Under the pieces are notes generated by a model. It was not told where the DNA came from. It searched no databases and worked only from the letters and a program-made list of their open reading frames with translations. Shown here in pieces: positions 17,157-26,570 of a stretch of 64,000 nt of DNA (position 1 is the stretch's first letter; each line of letters opens with the position of its first letter). This stretch comes from Streptomyces sp. CB02414 (GTDB lineage: Bacteria > Actinomycetota > Actinomycetes > Streptomycetales > Streptomycetaceae), in assembly GCF_001905385.1 (NCBI RefSeq), contig NZ_LIPF01000002.1, forward strand, positions 868,001 to 932,000, read 5' to 3'. A program made the position numbers and the translations under genes.

Positions 17157-18386
17157 TTATGCAGCGGGCGCCAGAGCCGTGTGGAACGACGCCGACGGCG
17201 GCTTCGGACTCGGCTGTGGTCCGCCGCCGGGTGCGCTGCCCTCACTCGGCGAGTCGCCGACCTCGTCGAACCGGTTCTTCAGCCGCATCAGGCTCTGCAC
17301 CCCGAGGTTCACCGCGGAGCCGCCCTTGATGTAGCGCGTGACGAGTTCCGGTTCGAATCCCCCCGCCGGCAGCTTGATCTTGGTGATTCCCTTACTGGTG
17401 AGGAACTTCGAGGCCCACACAACGCCCTTGTTGAAGTTCTTCACGGCGAAACCGTTGGTGAAGCCGGACCAGATGGCCTTCTTCGCGGCGAGCAGGCGTG
17501 CCCCCTTGGCCGCCGCTGTGAGTCCCCTGAGCGCACCCAGACCGGGGATAATACCCAGGATGTCCAGGCCTATCTTGAGCAGGTCGAGCTTTCCACCTCG
17601 CGCGAACACGTCGTAGAGGCGCCCCGACAGAGCGGTGGCGCTCATGGCTCCCGCAGCAAGGACGAGGACCACGGCGAGTGTGCCGCCCGACAGGACGATC
17701 GCCGCGACCAGAGCCGCGACGGCCAGCGCCGTCGCGGCAGCGGAGAACCAGTCCGCATGATCGGCGATCCAGTTCATGATGCCGCCCGGATCCCTGACAC
17801 TGTCATGGTGGATCACGTTCTTGATCTTCCGGGCGGCGTCGTGTGCTGCTTCGTCACGGATGACCTTCGCCTGCGTGATCTTCTTCTGACCTTCGAGCAT
17901 CAGTTGCGCGGCATCGTCGCTCTTCTTCTGCTGCTTGCTGTGCTGCACTGCGTCGTCACCCGTCAGCAACTTGCCCTTGAGCGAGTCGAGGACCTCCTTG
18001 GCGGCCTTGTAGTCGACCTCGGCGGCCCGATACTCCTGAAGTCCCTTGTCCGCCAGCAGCTGCGCCCGGTGCAGCTCGCTGGCGTACTCGGACGACTCCC
18101 CGTCGCCCTCCCGGACCTTCGTGCCGATCGCGATCGCGGCCTCGTCATAGCGGTCGTAGGCGTCCTTCAGACGGCCGCTGGTGTCACCCGCGATCTCGTG
18201 AAAGGCGCGGCCCGCATCGCTGTCCCAGCCGTCGACGGAGGCCAGCGCCTTGATGTTGCGCGCCTGCTTGTCGATCTCGTCGGCCATACCGCGCAGCTCC
18301 TTGCCGAGCCGCGCCACCTCGTACGGGTCACCTGGAACCGGGTCGGAGTCGTACATCGGTGACCAGTCCTTCGGACGGGCTGTCAC
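17157..18386 (-). CDS. Large WXG-like protein with hydrophobic domain, putative type VII substrate
   Basis: 409 residues from a GTG overlapping the previous stop. The N-terminal 70 residues form a helical hairpin with GWDSDAGRAF at the turn, a WXG variant also typical of putative T7SS-secreted proteins. A long helical Lys/Glu/Ala-rich stretch follows. Then come hydrophobic segments (about residues 205-245) and a Gly/Ala/Leu-rich region (GLDILGIIPGLGALRGLTAA) reminiscent of membrane-inserting domains. Same architecture as the protein at 13024, showing a duplicated module. Preceded by two WXG100-like genes. Confidence 0.74.
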   Translation of the reverse strand: MTARPKDWSPMYDSDPVPGDPYEVARLGKELRGMADEIDKQARNIKALASVDGWDSDAGRAFHEIAGDTSGRLKDAYDRYDEAAIAIGTKVREGDGESSEYASELHRAQLLADKGLQEYRAAEVDYKAAKEVLDSLKGKLLTGDDAVQHSKQQKKSDDAAQLMLEGQKKITQAKVIRDEAAHDAARKIKNVIHHDSVRDPGGIMNWIADHADWFSAAATALAVAALVAAIVLSGGTLAVVLVLAAGAMSATALSGRLYDVFARGGKLDLLKIGLDILGIIPGLGALRGLTAAAKGARLLAAKKAIWSGFTNGFAVKNFNKGVVWASKFLTSKGITKIKLPAGGFEPELVTRYIKGGSAVNLGVQSLMRLKNRFDEVGDSPSEGSAPGGGPQPSPKPPSASFHTALAPAA

Positions 18387-18700
18387 TGCTGCTTCTCCTT
18401 CTTCCCGCTCTTCTTGGCGCCCCTGAGCGCGTTCGCCAGTTCATGGTCGATCTCCTCGTACGACTTGGCTGCGTTGCCCGTGTACTTGGCGAGGTTCTCG
18501 ATGTCCTCCATGAGCTTTTTGCGATTCTTCTTCCATGTGTCCGAGAAATCGCCGAAGACGTCGCGCAGTTTCTCGCTGCCCAGCGCGTCGCCGTACTCGT
18601 CGGCGGGGTTGCCGTTGTCCTTGAACTCGCGATGCATGCGGTACAGGGACTTCGAGCATTCCTTGATCAGGTCAAGGTCGTACCGAGTTCTGTCTGCCAC
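18383..18700 (-). CDS. Small helical WXG100-like protein
   Basis: 105 residues from a GTG. Predicted all-helical, with the midpoint sequence FSDTWKKNRKKL where WXG100 proteins turn; the glycine is replaced by Lys/Asn. AKSYEEIDHELANAL near the end contains YxxxD, the type VII export signature. Coupled by GTGA to the large protein at 17157, which is the expected position for a co-exported small partner (Lap-like or EsxB-like). Confidence 0.7.
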   Translation of the reverse strand: MADRTRYDLDLIKECSKSLYRMHREFKDNGNPADEYGDALGSEKLRDVFGDFSDTWKKNRKKLMEDIENLAKYTGNAAKSYEEIDHELANALRGAKKSGKKEKQQ

Positions 18701-18795
18701 CCGTTCAGACTTTCTTCCTCAGAAACCACCCCGCCCGGGCGCGGCCTGACACGGTACGTGCCGCCTCGCGCCCGGACAACGTGGTGACGCCGACT

Positions 18796-19095
18796 TCAGC
18801 CCTTGGCGCTCTTCGCCAACTGCTCGTCCAGGTCCTCGTACGCCTTCTTCGCGTTCGTGAGGAACTTGGACAGGCCCTCCAGGCCCTTCACGGTCTTGGC
18901 CGCGCCCTTGGTGAAGTCCTTGATGGACTCGTCGTAGGCGCCGGAGGCCTTCTGCGTGGTGAAGCCGTTGGCGACGAGTTCCTCGACGCCCTTCTCGATG
19001 GCCTTCAACATGTCTTCCATGTCGCCCATCGCCTTGATGAGGTCGTTGGCCTTCTTCTCCATCTCGGCATAAGTAAGGTCTGCGTCCTTGGCCAT
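18796..19095 (-). CDS. ESAT-6/WXG100-like small protein
   Basis: 99 residues. Two amphipathic helices are joined by ELVANGFTTQKASGAYDESI, where the glycine of the turn is kept but Trp is replaced by Phe, as in several WXG100 members. Near the C terminus, AYEDLDEQL supplies a YxxxD/E signal. First gene of the minus-strand operon 19095-15151 and divergent from the EssC-like ATPase at 19388, the typical neighbourhood of an esx gene. Confidence 0.77.
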   Translation of the reverse strand: MAKDADLTYAEMEKKANDLIKAMGDMEDMLKAIEKGVEELVANGFTTQKASGAYDESIKDFTKGAAKTVKGLEGLSKFLTNAKKAYEDLDEQLAKSAKG

Positions 19096-19387
19096 GACGG
19101 CTCTCCCTCCCGTTGCGGTCGCCGCAGGGCCTTCCCCCGTGGCTTGCCCGACGCGGGCCGTCCGGTCGTGTGCCGACGGTCCGCACGAGCAAAGATCTTA
19201 CGGGTGGGGCTGTTGGGATGACAGGGATGCCCGGCGAGGGAAGCATGAACCGGTGCCCATCCGGGACGGGCCCGTGACAGCGGTGACAGTGCGCATCCCG
19301 TTGCACAGGGGAAAGGTGCGGCAGCTAAGGTCGCTGCACTGTGTTCAGCGTTCCGGGGGCGGCCTCAGCCCAGCGAGGAGGACGAAC
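19096..19387. promoter_or_regulatory. Divergent promoter region between esx-like operon and EssC-like ATPase
   Basis: 292 bases without a supported gene. It must carry promoters for both the minus-strand operon beginning at 19095 and the plus-strand ATPase at 19388. The open frame extending into this stretch from the ATPase has no ribosome site, whereas GAGGAGGACGAAC directly precedes the GTG at 19388. Confidence 0.5.
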
Positions 19388-22300
19388 GTGCGCCTGAGTC
19401 TGACCGTCGTCGACCCGATCGGCGGGGCCAGCGCCGATGTGGTGCTCGACGCCGATCCGGAGTCGTCGGTCGGCGACATCACTCGGGAGCTGGCACGCCA
19501 TGTCGGTGTTGCCGATGGTGCGCAGGTCATTCCTATCGGCGGGCGTCCCGGCCCCGGCGGCGCACCGCAGGCCTTCGTCGACGGCTACGCCCTCGATCCC
19601 GACGCCAACATCGTCGGCTCACCGCTGCGCGAGGGCGCTGTCGTCAGCCTGCACGATCCGGCCGGCTGCGTTGCCGGTGAGCCGACCGGTGTCGTGGAGT
19701 TCCGCGTGGCCGGCGGTCCCGCCGCCGGTGTCGTGCACCGGCTGGGCGTCGGCCGGTACGACATCGGCAGCGGGCCTGCCGCGCACATCCGTATCGAGGA
19801 TCCCGAACTCGCCGCGCGTGCTGCCACCTTGTCCATCGCCATGGATGGCTCTTGCGACGTCACCCTGCACGGCATCGAGAAGAAGAACACCGGGGTCCAG
19901 GAGGAGGCGCAGGAGAAGAGGAGGAAGAGGCGGAAGGGAGAGGAGAAGCAGGAGGAGAAGGAGCGCGACCCCAACCACCCCCGGCTCGACGGCGACGACT
20001 TCGACGGCGGCACCTGGCCCCTCGGCTCCCAACTCGCCCTCCGCAACACGCTTCTCGAGATCGACGCCTACTCCCCTCCCAACGCCGCCCTGAAGTGGTC
20101 GGAGGACGGGGCCGGGCTCGACTACAACCGGCCTCCGCGGCTGCGCCCGGCGGAGCGCGAGACGCACTTTCGGCTGCCTACTCCGCCCAGGGACTACGAA
20201 GCCCGGCCACTGCCCTGGCTGATGGCGCTGTTCCCGCTGGTCGGCGCCGTCGTGTCCGTCATGATCTTCGGGCGCTGGTACTACATGATCATGGCGCTGC
20301 TGAGCCCGGTCATGCTCTTCGGCAACTACTTCATGGACAAGAAGCACGGGCGCAAGTCCCATGCGCAGCAGGTCAAGGAGTACAAGGAGACCAAGGAGCG
20401 GATCGAGAAGGACGCCCAGGACGCGCTGCGGCTGGAGCGGCTCGAGCGGCGCAGTACCGTTCCCGATCCCGCCTCCGTGCTCGCCTTCGGCACCGGGCCT
20501 CGTACCCGGTTGTGGGAGCGGCGGCGCACGGATGCCGACCATCTGCTTCTTCGGGTCGGGACCGGCCGCGTACCGTCCGAAGTCGTGCTCGATGATCCTG
20601 AGCAGGACGACCACAAGCGTCAGGTCACCTGGGACATCGAGGACTCGCCCGTCGCGCTGCCGCTGCAGGAACTGGGCGTCATCGGTGTCGCGGGGCCCGG
20701 TGACTCGGCCCAGGCACTGGCGAGGTGGGCCGTGGCGCAGACGGCGGTGCTGCACAGCCCGATGGACGTCCAGTTCTACGTGCTCACCGAGAACCAGGCG
20801 CAGCCGCGCTGGGACTGGGTCCGCTGGCTCCCGCACGCCCGCCCGGTGAACGGCCAGGACGTCAACGTGATGGTGGGGACGGACTCCGAGACCGTGAGCG
20901 CCCGGGTCGGTGAGCTGACGCAGTTGCTCGACGCCCGGCAGAAGGCCCTCAAGGAGAACAACCGCAGTGGTGCCGGTCCCGCCTTCTCCGACCCGGACAT
21001 CGTCGTCGTGTGGGACGGGTCGCGTCGGCTGAGGTCGCTGCCGGGTGTCGTGCGGCTGCTGCGGGAAGGGCCGGCGGTCGCCATGTACGCGATCTGCCTG
21101 GACGAGGAGGAGCGTTTCCTGCCCGGCGAGTGCCAGGCCTTCGTCGTCGCCGAGCCGCTGCGCCGCCACGATGACGCCGTCACCGCTCAGCCCGGCGGCT
21201 CCACTCAGGCCGCCGCCGGGGGTTTCCCCTCCTTCCAGGCCTGGCACCAAGGTGCCCAGCAGGCGCAGCAGGCCGCCGAGCGGGCTCCCGAGCTGCGGCT
21301 GCGCGTCGAGCAGACCGGCGCACGGCGCAGGTCCGGTGTACGGCCCGACTTCGTCTCCCCTGCCTGGTGTGCCCGGCTGTCGCGGGCGATGTCGCCCCTG
21401 CGCGACATCAGTGGCGAGACCGAGGACTCCGCGCTCCCGTCCTCGAGCCGGCTCCTCGACGTGCTCCAGCTGGAGCCCCCGACGCACGACGGCGTCGCCG
21501 CGCGCTGGCGCATGGGCGGTCAGTCCACCATGGCGGTCATCGGTGAGTCGTACGACGGCCCGTTCGGCATCGACATACGGCGCGACGGCCCGCACGGACT
21601 CATCGCCGGTACGACCGGTTCGGGCAAGTCGGAGCTGCTCCAGACCATCGTGGCCGCGCTCGCCGTCGCCAACACGCCCGAGAACATGACGTTCGTCCTC
21701 GTCGACTACAAGGGCGGGTCCGCCTTCAAGGACTGCGTCAAGCTCCCGCACACCGTCGGCATGGTCACCGACCTCGACGCGCACCTCGTCGAACGCGCCC
21801 TGGAATCGCTGGGCGCGGAGCTGAAGCGGCGCGAGCACATCCTGGCCGCCGCCGACGCCAAGGACATCGAGGACTACCAGGACCTGGTGCGCCGGGACCC
21901 GTCCCACGCGTCCGTGCCCCGGCTGCTCATCGTCATCGACGAGTTCGCGTCCATGGTCCGGGACCTGCCCGACTTCGTGACGGGTCTCGTCAACATCGCC
22001 CAGCGAGGCCGCTCCCTCGGCATTCACCTCCTGCTGGCCACACAGCGGCCGAGTGGTGTCGTGTCGCCCGAGATCCGCGCCAACACCAACCTCCGGATCG
22101 CCCTGCGCGTGACCGACGCCGGTGAGTCGACCGACGTCATCGACGCTCCCGACGCCGGTCACATCGCCAAGAGCACGCCGGGTCGCGCGTATGTCCGTCT
22201 CGGCCACGCCTCCCTGATCCCCTTCCAGTCCGGCCGCGTCGGCGGCCGCCGCCCGGGTGCCGCCGATCCCGCGGCGCTCGCCCCGTGGGCCGGGCAGCTC

Positions 22301-24031
22301 TCGTGGGAGGAACTGGGACGGGCGGGGCTCACCAAGCCCAAGTCCGAGGCGCGGGAGGACGACGAGATCACCGATCTGAAGGTCCTGGTGGACGCCGTCC
22401 GGGAGGCCAACACCGCCCTCGGCATTCCGGCCCAGCACTCTCCGTGGCTGCCCGCCCTGGACGAGTCGCTGCTGCTCGACGACATCCCGGAGGTGCGCGG
22501 TCAGGGGGCGCTGCCGGCGGCTCCGTACGGCATCGCGGACCTGCCGGCCGAACAGGCCCGCCGCCCGGTGGTCGTCGACTTCGCCACCTTCGGGCATCTG
22601 CTCGTCGCCGGTGGCCCGCGCAGCGGTCGCTCACAGGTGCTGCGTACCATCGCGGGCTCCCTGGCCCGCACCGTGTCGAGCGCCGACGTCCATCTGTACG
22701 GCATCGACTGCGGCAATGGCGCCCTGAACGCGCTGACCCGGCTTCCGCACTGCGGCGCGGTCGTCAGCCGCAATCAGCAGGAGCGGGTCATCCGGTTCTT
22801 CAACCGGCTCACCGGCGAACTCACCCGGCGACAGGATCTGCTGGCCGAGGACGGCTACGCCGACATCGGGGAGCAGCGGGCCGCCGCGGCCGAGGACGAG
22901 CGGCTGCCCCACATCGTGGTCTTCCTCGACCGCTGGGAGGGCTGGCTGCCCACGCTCGGCGAGTACAACCACGGGGACCTCACCGACCAGGTGATGGTGC
23001 TGATGCGCGAGGGCGCGAGCATCGGCCTGCACTTGGTGATCACCGGTGACCGCCAGCTGCTGACGGGGCGGATCTCCTCCCTCACCGAGGACAAGTACGG
23101 TCTGCGCCTCGCGGACCGCGGCGACTTCTCGTTGCTCGACATCAACGCGCGCAAGCTCCCCGAGGAGATCCCGCCCGGCCGCGGCTACGCGAGCGGGACG
23201 GCGACCGAGACGCAGTTCGCCCTGCTGGCCGAGGACACCACCGGTCAGGGCCAGGCTGCCGCGCTCGTCGCGATCGGCGAGGCGGCGACCGCCCGGGACG
23301 CCGGGCTGCCGCGCTCCCGCCGCCCGTTCCGCGTCGACGTCCTGCCGAGCCGGATCTCCTTCGCCGACGCCTGGGCCATGCGCGACCCGGTGGCGAGCGC
23401 CTCGCCGCTGTGGGCGCTGGTGGGTGTCGGCGGTGACGAGCTCACCGCCTTCGGCCCCGACCTCGCGCAGGGTGTACCGGCGTTCGTGATCGGCGGGCCC
23501 GCGAAGTCCGGGCGCAGCACGGTGCTGCTGAGCGTCGCGCGCTCCTGCCTCGCCCAGGGCGTACGGCTGATCCTGGCGGCGCCTCGCCCGTCGCCGCTGC
23601 GGGAACTGGAGGGGACGGACGGCGTCCTGAAGGTCTTCACCGGCCGGGACATCGACGAGGACGAGATGGAGGAGCTGATCGAGTCGGCCAGTCCCGGGCA
23701 GCCGATCGTCGTCCTGGTCGACGACGCGGAGGTGCACGACGACTGCGACGCCGAGGACATCTTCAAGCGCATCGTCGAACGCGGTGTGGAGGAGGGCCTG
23801 GCCGTCGTCATCGCCGGTGACGAGGAGGAGATCTGCGACGGCTTCTCCGGTTGGCAGGTCGACATGAAGAAGGCCCGCCGCGGCATCCTGCTGTCCCCGC
23901 AGGACAGCTCCGCGGGCGAGTTGATCGGCATCCGCACGAACCGGAGCATGGTCGGCGGCCAGATCACTCCGGGCAAGGGCATGCTGCACCTCGGCAGCGG
24001 GGAGCATCTGACGGTGACCACGCCGATGTGA
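19388..24031 (+). CDS. EssC/EccC-type FtsK/SpoIIIE ATPase of a type VII-like secretion system
   Basis: 1547 residues. The N-terminal about 160 residues are ubiquitin/FHA-like strand-rich sequence (VGRYDIGSGPAAHIRIEDP). They are followed by a highly charged Lys/Glu/Arg linker (residues 163-195) and two membrane helices (about 275-320). Three FtsK domains come next. D1 has an intact Walker A GTTGSGKS near 741-748 and Walker B LLIVIDEFAS near 845. D2 and D3 have degenerate P-loops, GGPRSGRS (about 1074) and GGPAKSGRS (about 1368), as is normal for EccC/EssC. The protein is longer than usual mycobacterial EccC, and the N-terminal domains recall EssC of T7SSb. No EccB, EccD, EccE or MycP is adjacent. 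Confidence 0.88.
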   Translation: MRLSLTVVDPIGGASADVVLDADPESSVGDITRELARHVGVADGAQVIPIGGRPGPGGAPQAFVDGYALDPDANIVGSPLREGAVVSLHDPAGCVAGEPTGVVEFRVAGGPAAGVVHRLGVGRYDIGSGPAAHIRIEDPELAARAATLSIAMDGSCDVTLHGIEKKNTGVQEEAQEKRRKRRKGEEKQEEKERDPNHPRLDGDDFDGGTWPLGSQLALRNTLLEIDAYSPPNAALKWSEDGAGLDYNRPPRLRPAERETHFRLPTPPRDYEARPLPWLMALFPLVGAVVSVMIFGRWYYMIMALLSPVMLFGNYFMDKKHGRKSHAQQVKEYKETKERIEKDAQDALRLERLERRSTVPDPASVLAFGTGPRTRLWERRRTDADHLLLRVGTGRVPSEVVLDDPEQDDHKRQVTWDIEDSPVALPLQELGVIGVAGPGDSAQALARWAVAQTAVLHSPMDVQFYVLTENQAQPRWDWVRWLPHARPVNGQDVNVMVGTDSETVSARVGELTQLLDARQKALKENNRSGAGPAFSDPDIVVVWDGSRRLRSLPGVVRLLREGPAVAMYAICLDEEERFLPGECQAFVVAEPLRRHDDAVTAQPGGSTQAAAGGFPSFQAWHQGAQQAQQAAERAPELRLRVEQTGARRRSGVRPDFVSPAWCARLSRAMSPLRDISGETEDSALPSSSRLLDVLQLEPPTHDGVAARWRMGGQSTMAVIGESYDGPFGIDIRRDGPHGLIAGTTGSGKSELLQTIVAALAVANTPENMTFVLVDYKGGSAFKDCVKLPHTVGMVTDLDAHLVERALESLGAELKRREHILAAADAKDIEDYQDLVRRDPSHASVPRLLIVIDEFASMVRDLPDFVTGLVNIAQRGRSLGIHLLLATQRPSGVVSPEIRANTNLRIALRVTDAGESTDVIDAPDAGHIAKSTPGRAYVRLGHASLIPFQSGRVGGRRPGAADPAALAPWAGQLSWEELGRAGLTKPKSEAREDDEITDLKVLVDAVREANTALGIPAQHSPWLPALDESLLLDDIPEVRGQGALPAAPYGIADLPAEQARRPVVVDFATFGHLLVAGGPRSGRSQVLRTIAGSLARTVSSADVHLYGIDCGNGALNALTRLPHCGAVVSRNQQERVIRFFNRLTGELTRRQDLLAEDGYADIGEQRAAAAEDERLPHIVVFLDRWEGWLPTLGEYNHGDLTDQVMVLMREGASIGLHLVITGDRQLLTGRISSLTEDKYGLRLADRGDFSLLDINARKLPEEIPPGRGYASGTATETQFALLAEDTTGQGQAAALVAIGEAATARDAGLPRSRRPFRVDVLPSRISFADAWAMRDPVASASPLWALVGVGGDELTAFGPDLAQGVPAFVIGGPAKSGRSTVLLSVARSCLAQGVRLILAAPRPSPLRELEGTDGVLKVFTGRDIDEDEMEELIESASPGQPIVVLVDDAEVHDDCDAEDIFKRIVERGVEEGLAVVIAGDEEEICDGFSGWQVDMKKARRGILLSPQDSSAGELIGIRTNRSMVGGQITPGKGMLHLGSGEHLTVTTPM

Positions 24032-24058
24032 CGGGCGCCCGCCGCCCGGCCGCCCGTC
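24030..24058. terminator. GC hairpin between convergent genes
   Basis: GACGGGCG (24030-24037) and CGCCCGTC (24051-24058) form a perfect 8-pair stem around a 13-base C/G-rich loop, overlapping the stop of the ATPase gene and lying before the end of the convergent kinase gene. It could serve both directions. Confidence 0.5.
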
Positions 24059-24076
24059 GTCCTGGCTACGCCCTCG

Positions 24077-26422
24077 CTACACCGCCGGCAGCGCGTAGAT
24101 CTCGTGGCCGTGCGTCGCCAGCAGCCGGTTGCCGGCGAGGGTGATCTGCCACGGCTCGCCCACCGTCTTGCTGTCGGTGTACGTCCAGCGGAGCTTGCCC
24201 GTTTTCGTCTCCAGGGCGACGATGCCGCCGTCGACGGAGCCGGTGGCGCCGTACAGGGTCGAGCCCGCGCGGAGGAACGACTCCGGGCCGTCGACGTCCA
24301 GTTCGTCGCAGAGCCAGGTGCGCTTGCCGGTCTTAACGTTCACCGCCCACACGCCGTCGTCGTGGTCGCTGACGTAGAGCACGCCGTCGAAGACCGTCGG
24401 GTTGTCGAAGCCTCGGCGGCCGGCCGGGTCGAGCGTCCAGACGGTGCGGCCCTTCTCCACGTCGACGGCCTTGAGTTCGTCGCCCGGCAGGAAGACGAGA
24501 CCGTTCGCGACCGTGGGCTGCCAGGACCACTCGTCGCCGATCTTCTTGGTCCACACCTGGCCGCCGGTGGCGGTGTCCCGGACGGTGAGGTTGAGGTTCG
24601 AGTCGGCGTAGACCAGGTACTTGCCGGACGCGGTGCCCTGGACGTCGTAGTCCTTCGTGCCCCAGTCCCGGTACTTGACCCACGCGGACTTCCCCGTGGT
24701 GTGGCTGACGGCCGCGACGGCCGTGCGGTACTCGGTGGCGCTCTTCGACTGGCCGTGGTCGGTCGCCGTGACGTAGACGTGCTTGCCGTCGATGGCGATC
24801 GTGTCCTCGACGGACAGTTGCTTGCCGAGGCGGCTGCGCCAGGCCTCCTCGCCGGTCTTGACGTCGTAGGCGACCAGGGCACCCTCGTAGTCGCCGTCGG
24901 CGAGGAACACCTTGTCGCCGTGGAAGAGGAGCCGGGCTCCGGGCCGGCAGATGCCCGCCTTGGTCCAGCGGGCCTTGCCGGTCCTGACGTCGTAGGCCAC
25001 GAGCGGGTCGCCGCTGACCAGGAGCAGTCCGGCCTGGGTGAGGAGCGGTACACGCGGGCTGGTGCTGTCCTCCTTCGCCGACTTGTGCCACAGCGGCTGC
25101 GGGGCCACTCCGGCGGGCGGGGTCGTGAAGGTCTCGTCCGCGGGCTCGGCCGAACCGCCCTTGCCGGAAGCGTCCGTCGCGTCGTCGGAGGCGCCGTCCC
25201 CGGAGGCGAACAGCCACCCGCCGCCGACTCCGGCCACCGCGACGGCCGCCGCGGCGCCGAACGCCAGGCCGAGCGCCCGCCGCCGGGAGCGGTCCGGCCC
25301 CGGCGCCCCGCCCGCGCCGACCCGCACCGTGCCGGGAAGGGGGGCGCCGTAGCCGGGCGAGGGTGCCGGCGTTCCCCCGGGCGGCGTGCCGTATCCGGCC
25401 GGTGGCGTACCGCCGGGCGGTGTCCCGAGCGGCGCCGCGCCGGCCGGCGGGGTCCCGGCCGGCATCGCCGGCGCCGGACCGAACGCGGACGCCGCCTGCG
25501 CCGGCGAGGTGTGCGGGGGTGCGTCGGGTGCCTCCAGGTCCAGGATCCCCGCGGCGTGGGTCGCGATCGTCGAGGCGACGGCCGAAGGCAGCCAGTCGTG
25601 CAGGGCGGCGTCGATGCCCTGCCCGGCCAGCGCGGTCACGATCTCCGTGGGCGCCGGACGCTGCGCCGGGTCCTTCATGAGGCAGGCGCGGATCAGCCCC
25701 AGCAGGGACGGGGGTACGCCCGTCAGGTCGGCCTCGCCGTGCACGATCTGGTAGAGCAACGAGGCGTGCGAGGCCGTGCCGTCACCGAAGACGCCGCGCC
25801 CGGTCGCGGCGAAAGCGAGCACGGAACCCAGCGAGAACACGTCGCCCGCCGTGCCGACGTCCTTGCCCGTCGCCTGCTCCGGCGACATGTAACCGGGAGA
25901 GCCGACCACCACGCCGGTCTGGGTCATCCGGCTGCCGTCCACGGCGCGCGCGATGCCGAAGTCGATGAGGCGCGGTCCGTCGGCCGCCAGCAGGACGTTG
26001 GACGGCTTGAGGTCGCGGTGGATCAGACCCGCCGCGTGGATGTCCTGGAGGGCGGCGCCGAGTCCGGCGGCCAGCGCGCGGACCGTGCGCTCCGGCAGCG
26101 CTCCGTGGGCCGCGACCACGTCCGTCAGGTCGGGACCGAGGACGTACGACGTCGCCAGCCACGGCAGGGGCGCGTCCGGGTCGGCGTCCACGACGGGCGC
26201 GGTGAACCGGCCGGACACCGCCCTTGCGATCTCGACCTCGTGCCGGAAGCGGGCCCGGAAGTCACCGTCCGCCGCGAGGTCGGGGCGGACCACCTTCACG
26301 GCGACCGTACGGCCGCCGGGGGACCGGGCGAGGTAGACGCGTCCCATGCCACCGGCGCCCAGTCTGCGCAGGAGGCGGTAGGGGCCCAACTCCCGTGGAT
26401 CGTCCGCTTGCAGTGTGTCCAT
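24077..26422 (-). CDS. Receptor Ser/Thr protein kinase with extracellular PQQ-type beta-propeller
   Basis: 781 residues. The Hanks-type kinase domain spans residues 1-265, with glycine loop LGAGGMGRVYLA, VAVKVV lysine, catalytic HRDLKPSN, DFG (LIDFGIAR) and APE-like SPEQ all present. A Pro/Gly/Ala-rich juxtamembrane region is followed by one membrane helix (about 385-410). The C-terminal 350 residues consist of repeats such as AYDVRTGKARW and AYDVKTGEEAW, typical of PQQ/Trp-docking propellers that would sense an external ligand. Its 3' end faces the EssC-like gene, suggesting a possible control link to that locus. Confidence 0.92.
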   Translation of the reverse strand: MDTLQADDPRELGPYRLLRRLGAGGMGRVYLARSPGGRTVAVKVVRPDLAADGDFRARFRHEVEIARAVSGRFTAPVVDADPDAPLPWLATSYVLGPDLTDVVAAHGALPERTVRALAAGLGAALQDIHAAGLIHRDLKPSNVLLAADGPRLIDFGIARAVDGSRMTQTGVVVGSPGYMSPEQATGKDVGTAGDVFSLGSVLAFAATGRGVFGDGTASHASLLYQIVHGEADLTGVPPSLLGLIRACLMKDPAQRPAPTEIVTALAGQGIDAALHDWLPSAVASTIATHAAGILDLEAPDAPPHTSPAQAASAFGPAPAMPAGTPPAGAAPLGTPPGGTPPAGYGTPPGGTPAPSPGYGAPLPGTVRVGAGGAPGPDRSRRRALGLAFGAAAAVAVAGVGGGWLFASGDGASDDATDASGKGGSAEPADETFTTPPAGVAPQPLWHKSAKEDSTSPRVPLLTQAGLLLVSGDPLVAYDVRTGKARWTKAGICRPGARLLFHGDKVFLADGDYEGALVAYDVKTGEEAWRSRLGKQLSVEDTIAIDGKHVYVTATDHGQSKSATEYRTAVAAVSHTTGKSAWVKYRDWGTKDYDVQGTASGKYLVYADSNLNLTVRDTATGGQVWTKKIGDEWSWQPTVANGLVFLPGDELKAVDVEKGRTVWTLDPAGRRGFDNPTVFDGVLYVSDHDDGVWAVNVKTGKRTWLCDELDVDGPESFLRAGSTLYGATGSVDGGIVALETKTGKLRWTYTDSKTVGEPWQITLAGNRLLATHGHEIYALPAV

Positions 26423-26570
26423 GGTCGGCCTTCCCCGTCGTCAAGCGTGGGCGAACGCCGCGCCTCGCACAGGGACGTTCGCTGTCGCAGACACAGTAGT
26501 AAGAGGGGTGGCTGAGGTGGTTGCAGGGGGACGGCGGCCCATCGGCCCTCCCGCACACCTGACGCGGCGG

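Noticed and set aside
19619..22597. Minus-strand 992-codon frame opposite the EssC-like gene
   Set aside because: Antisense of conserved Walker domains; composition typical of shadow frames.
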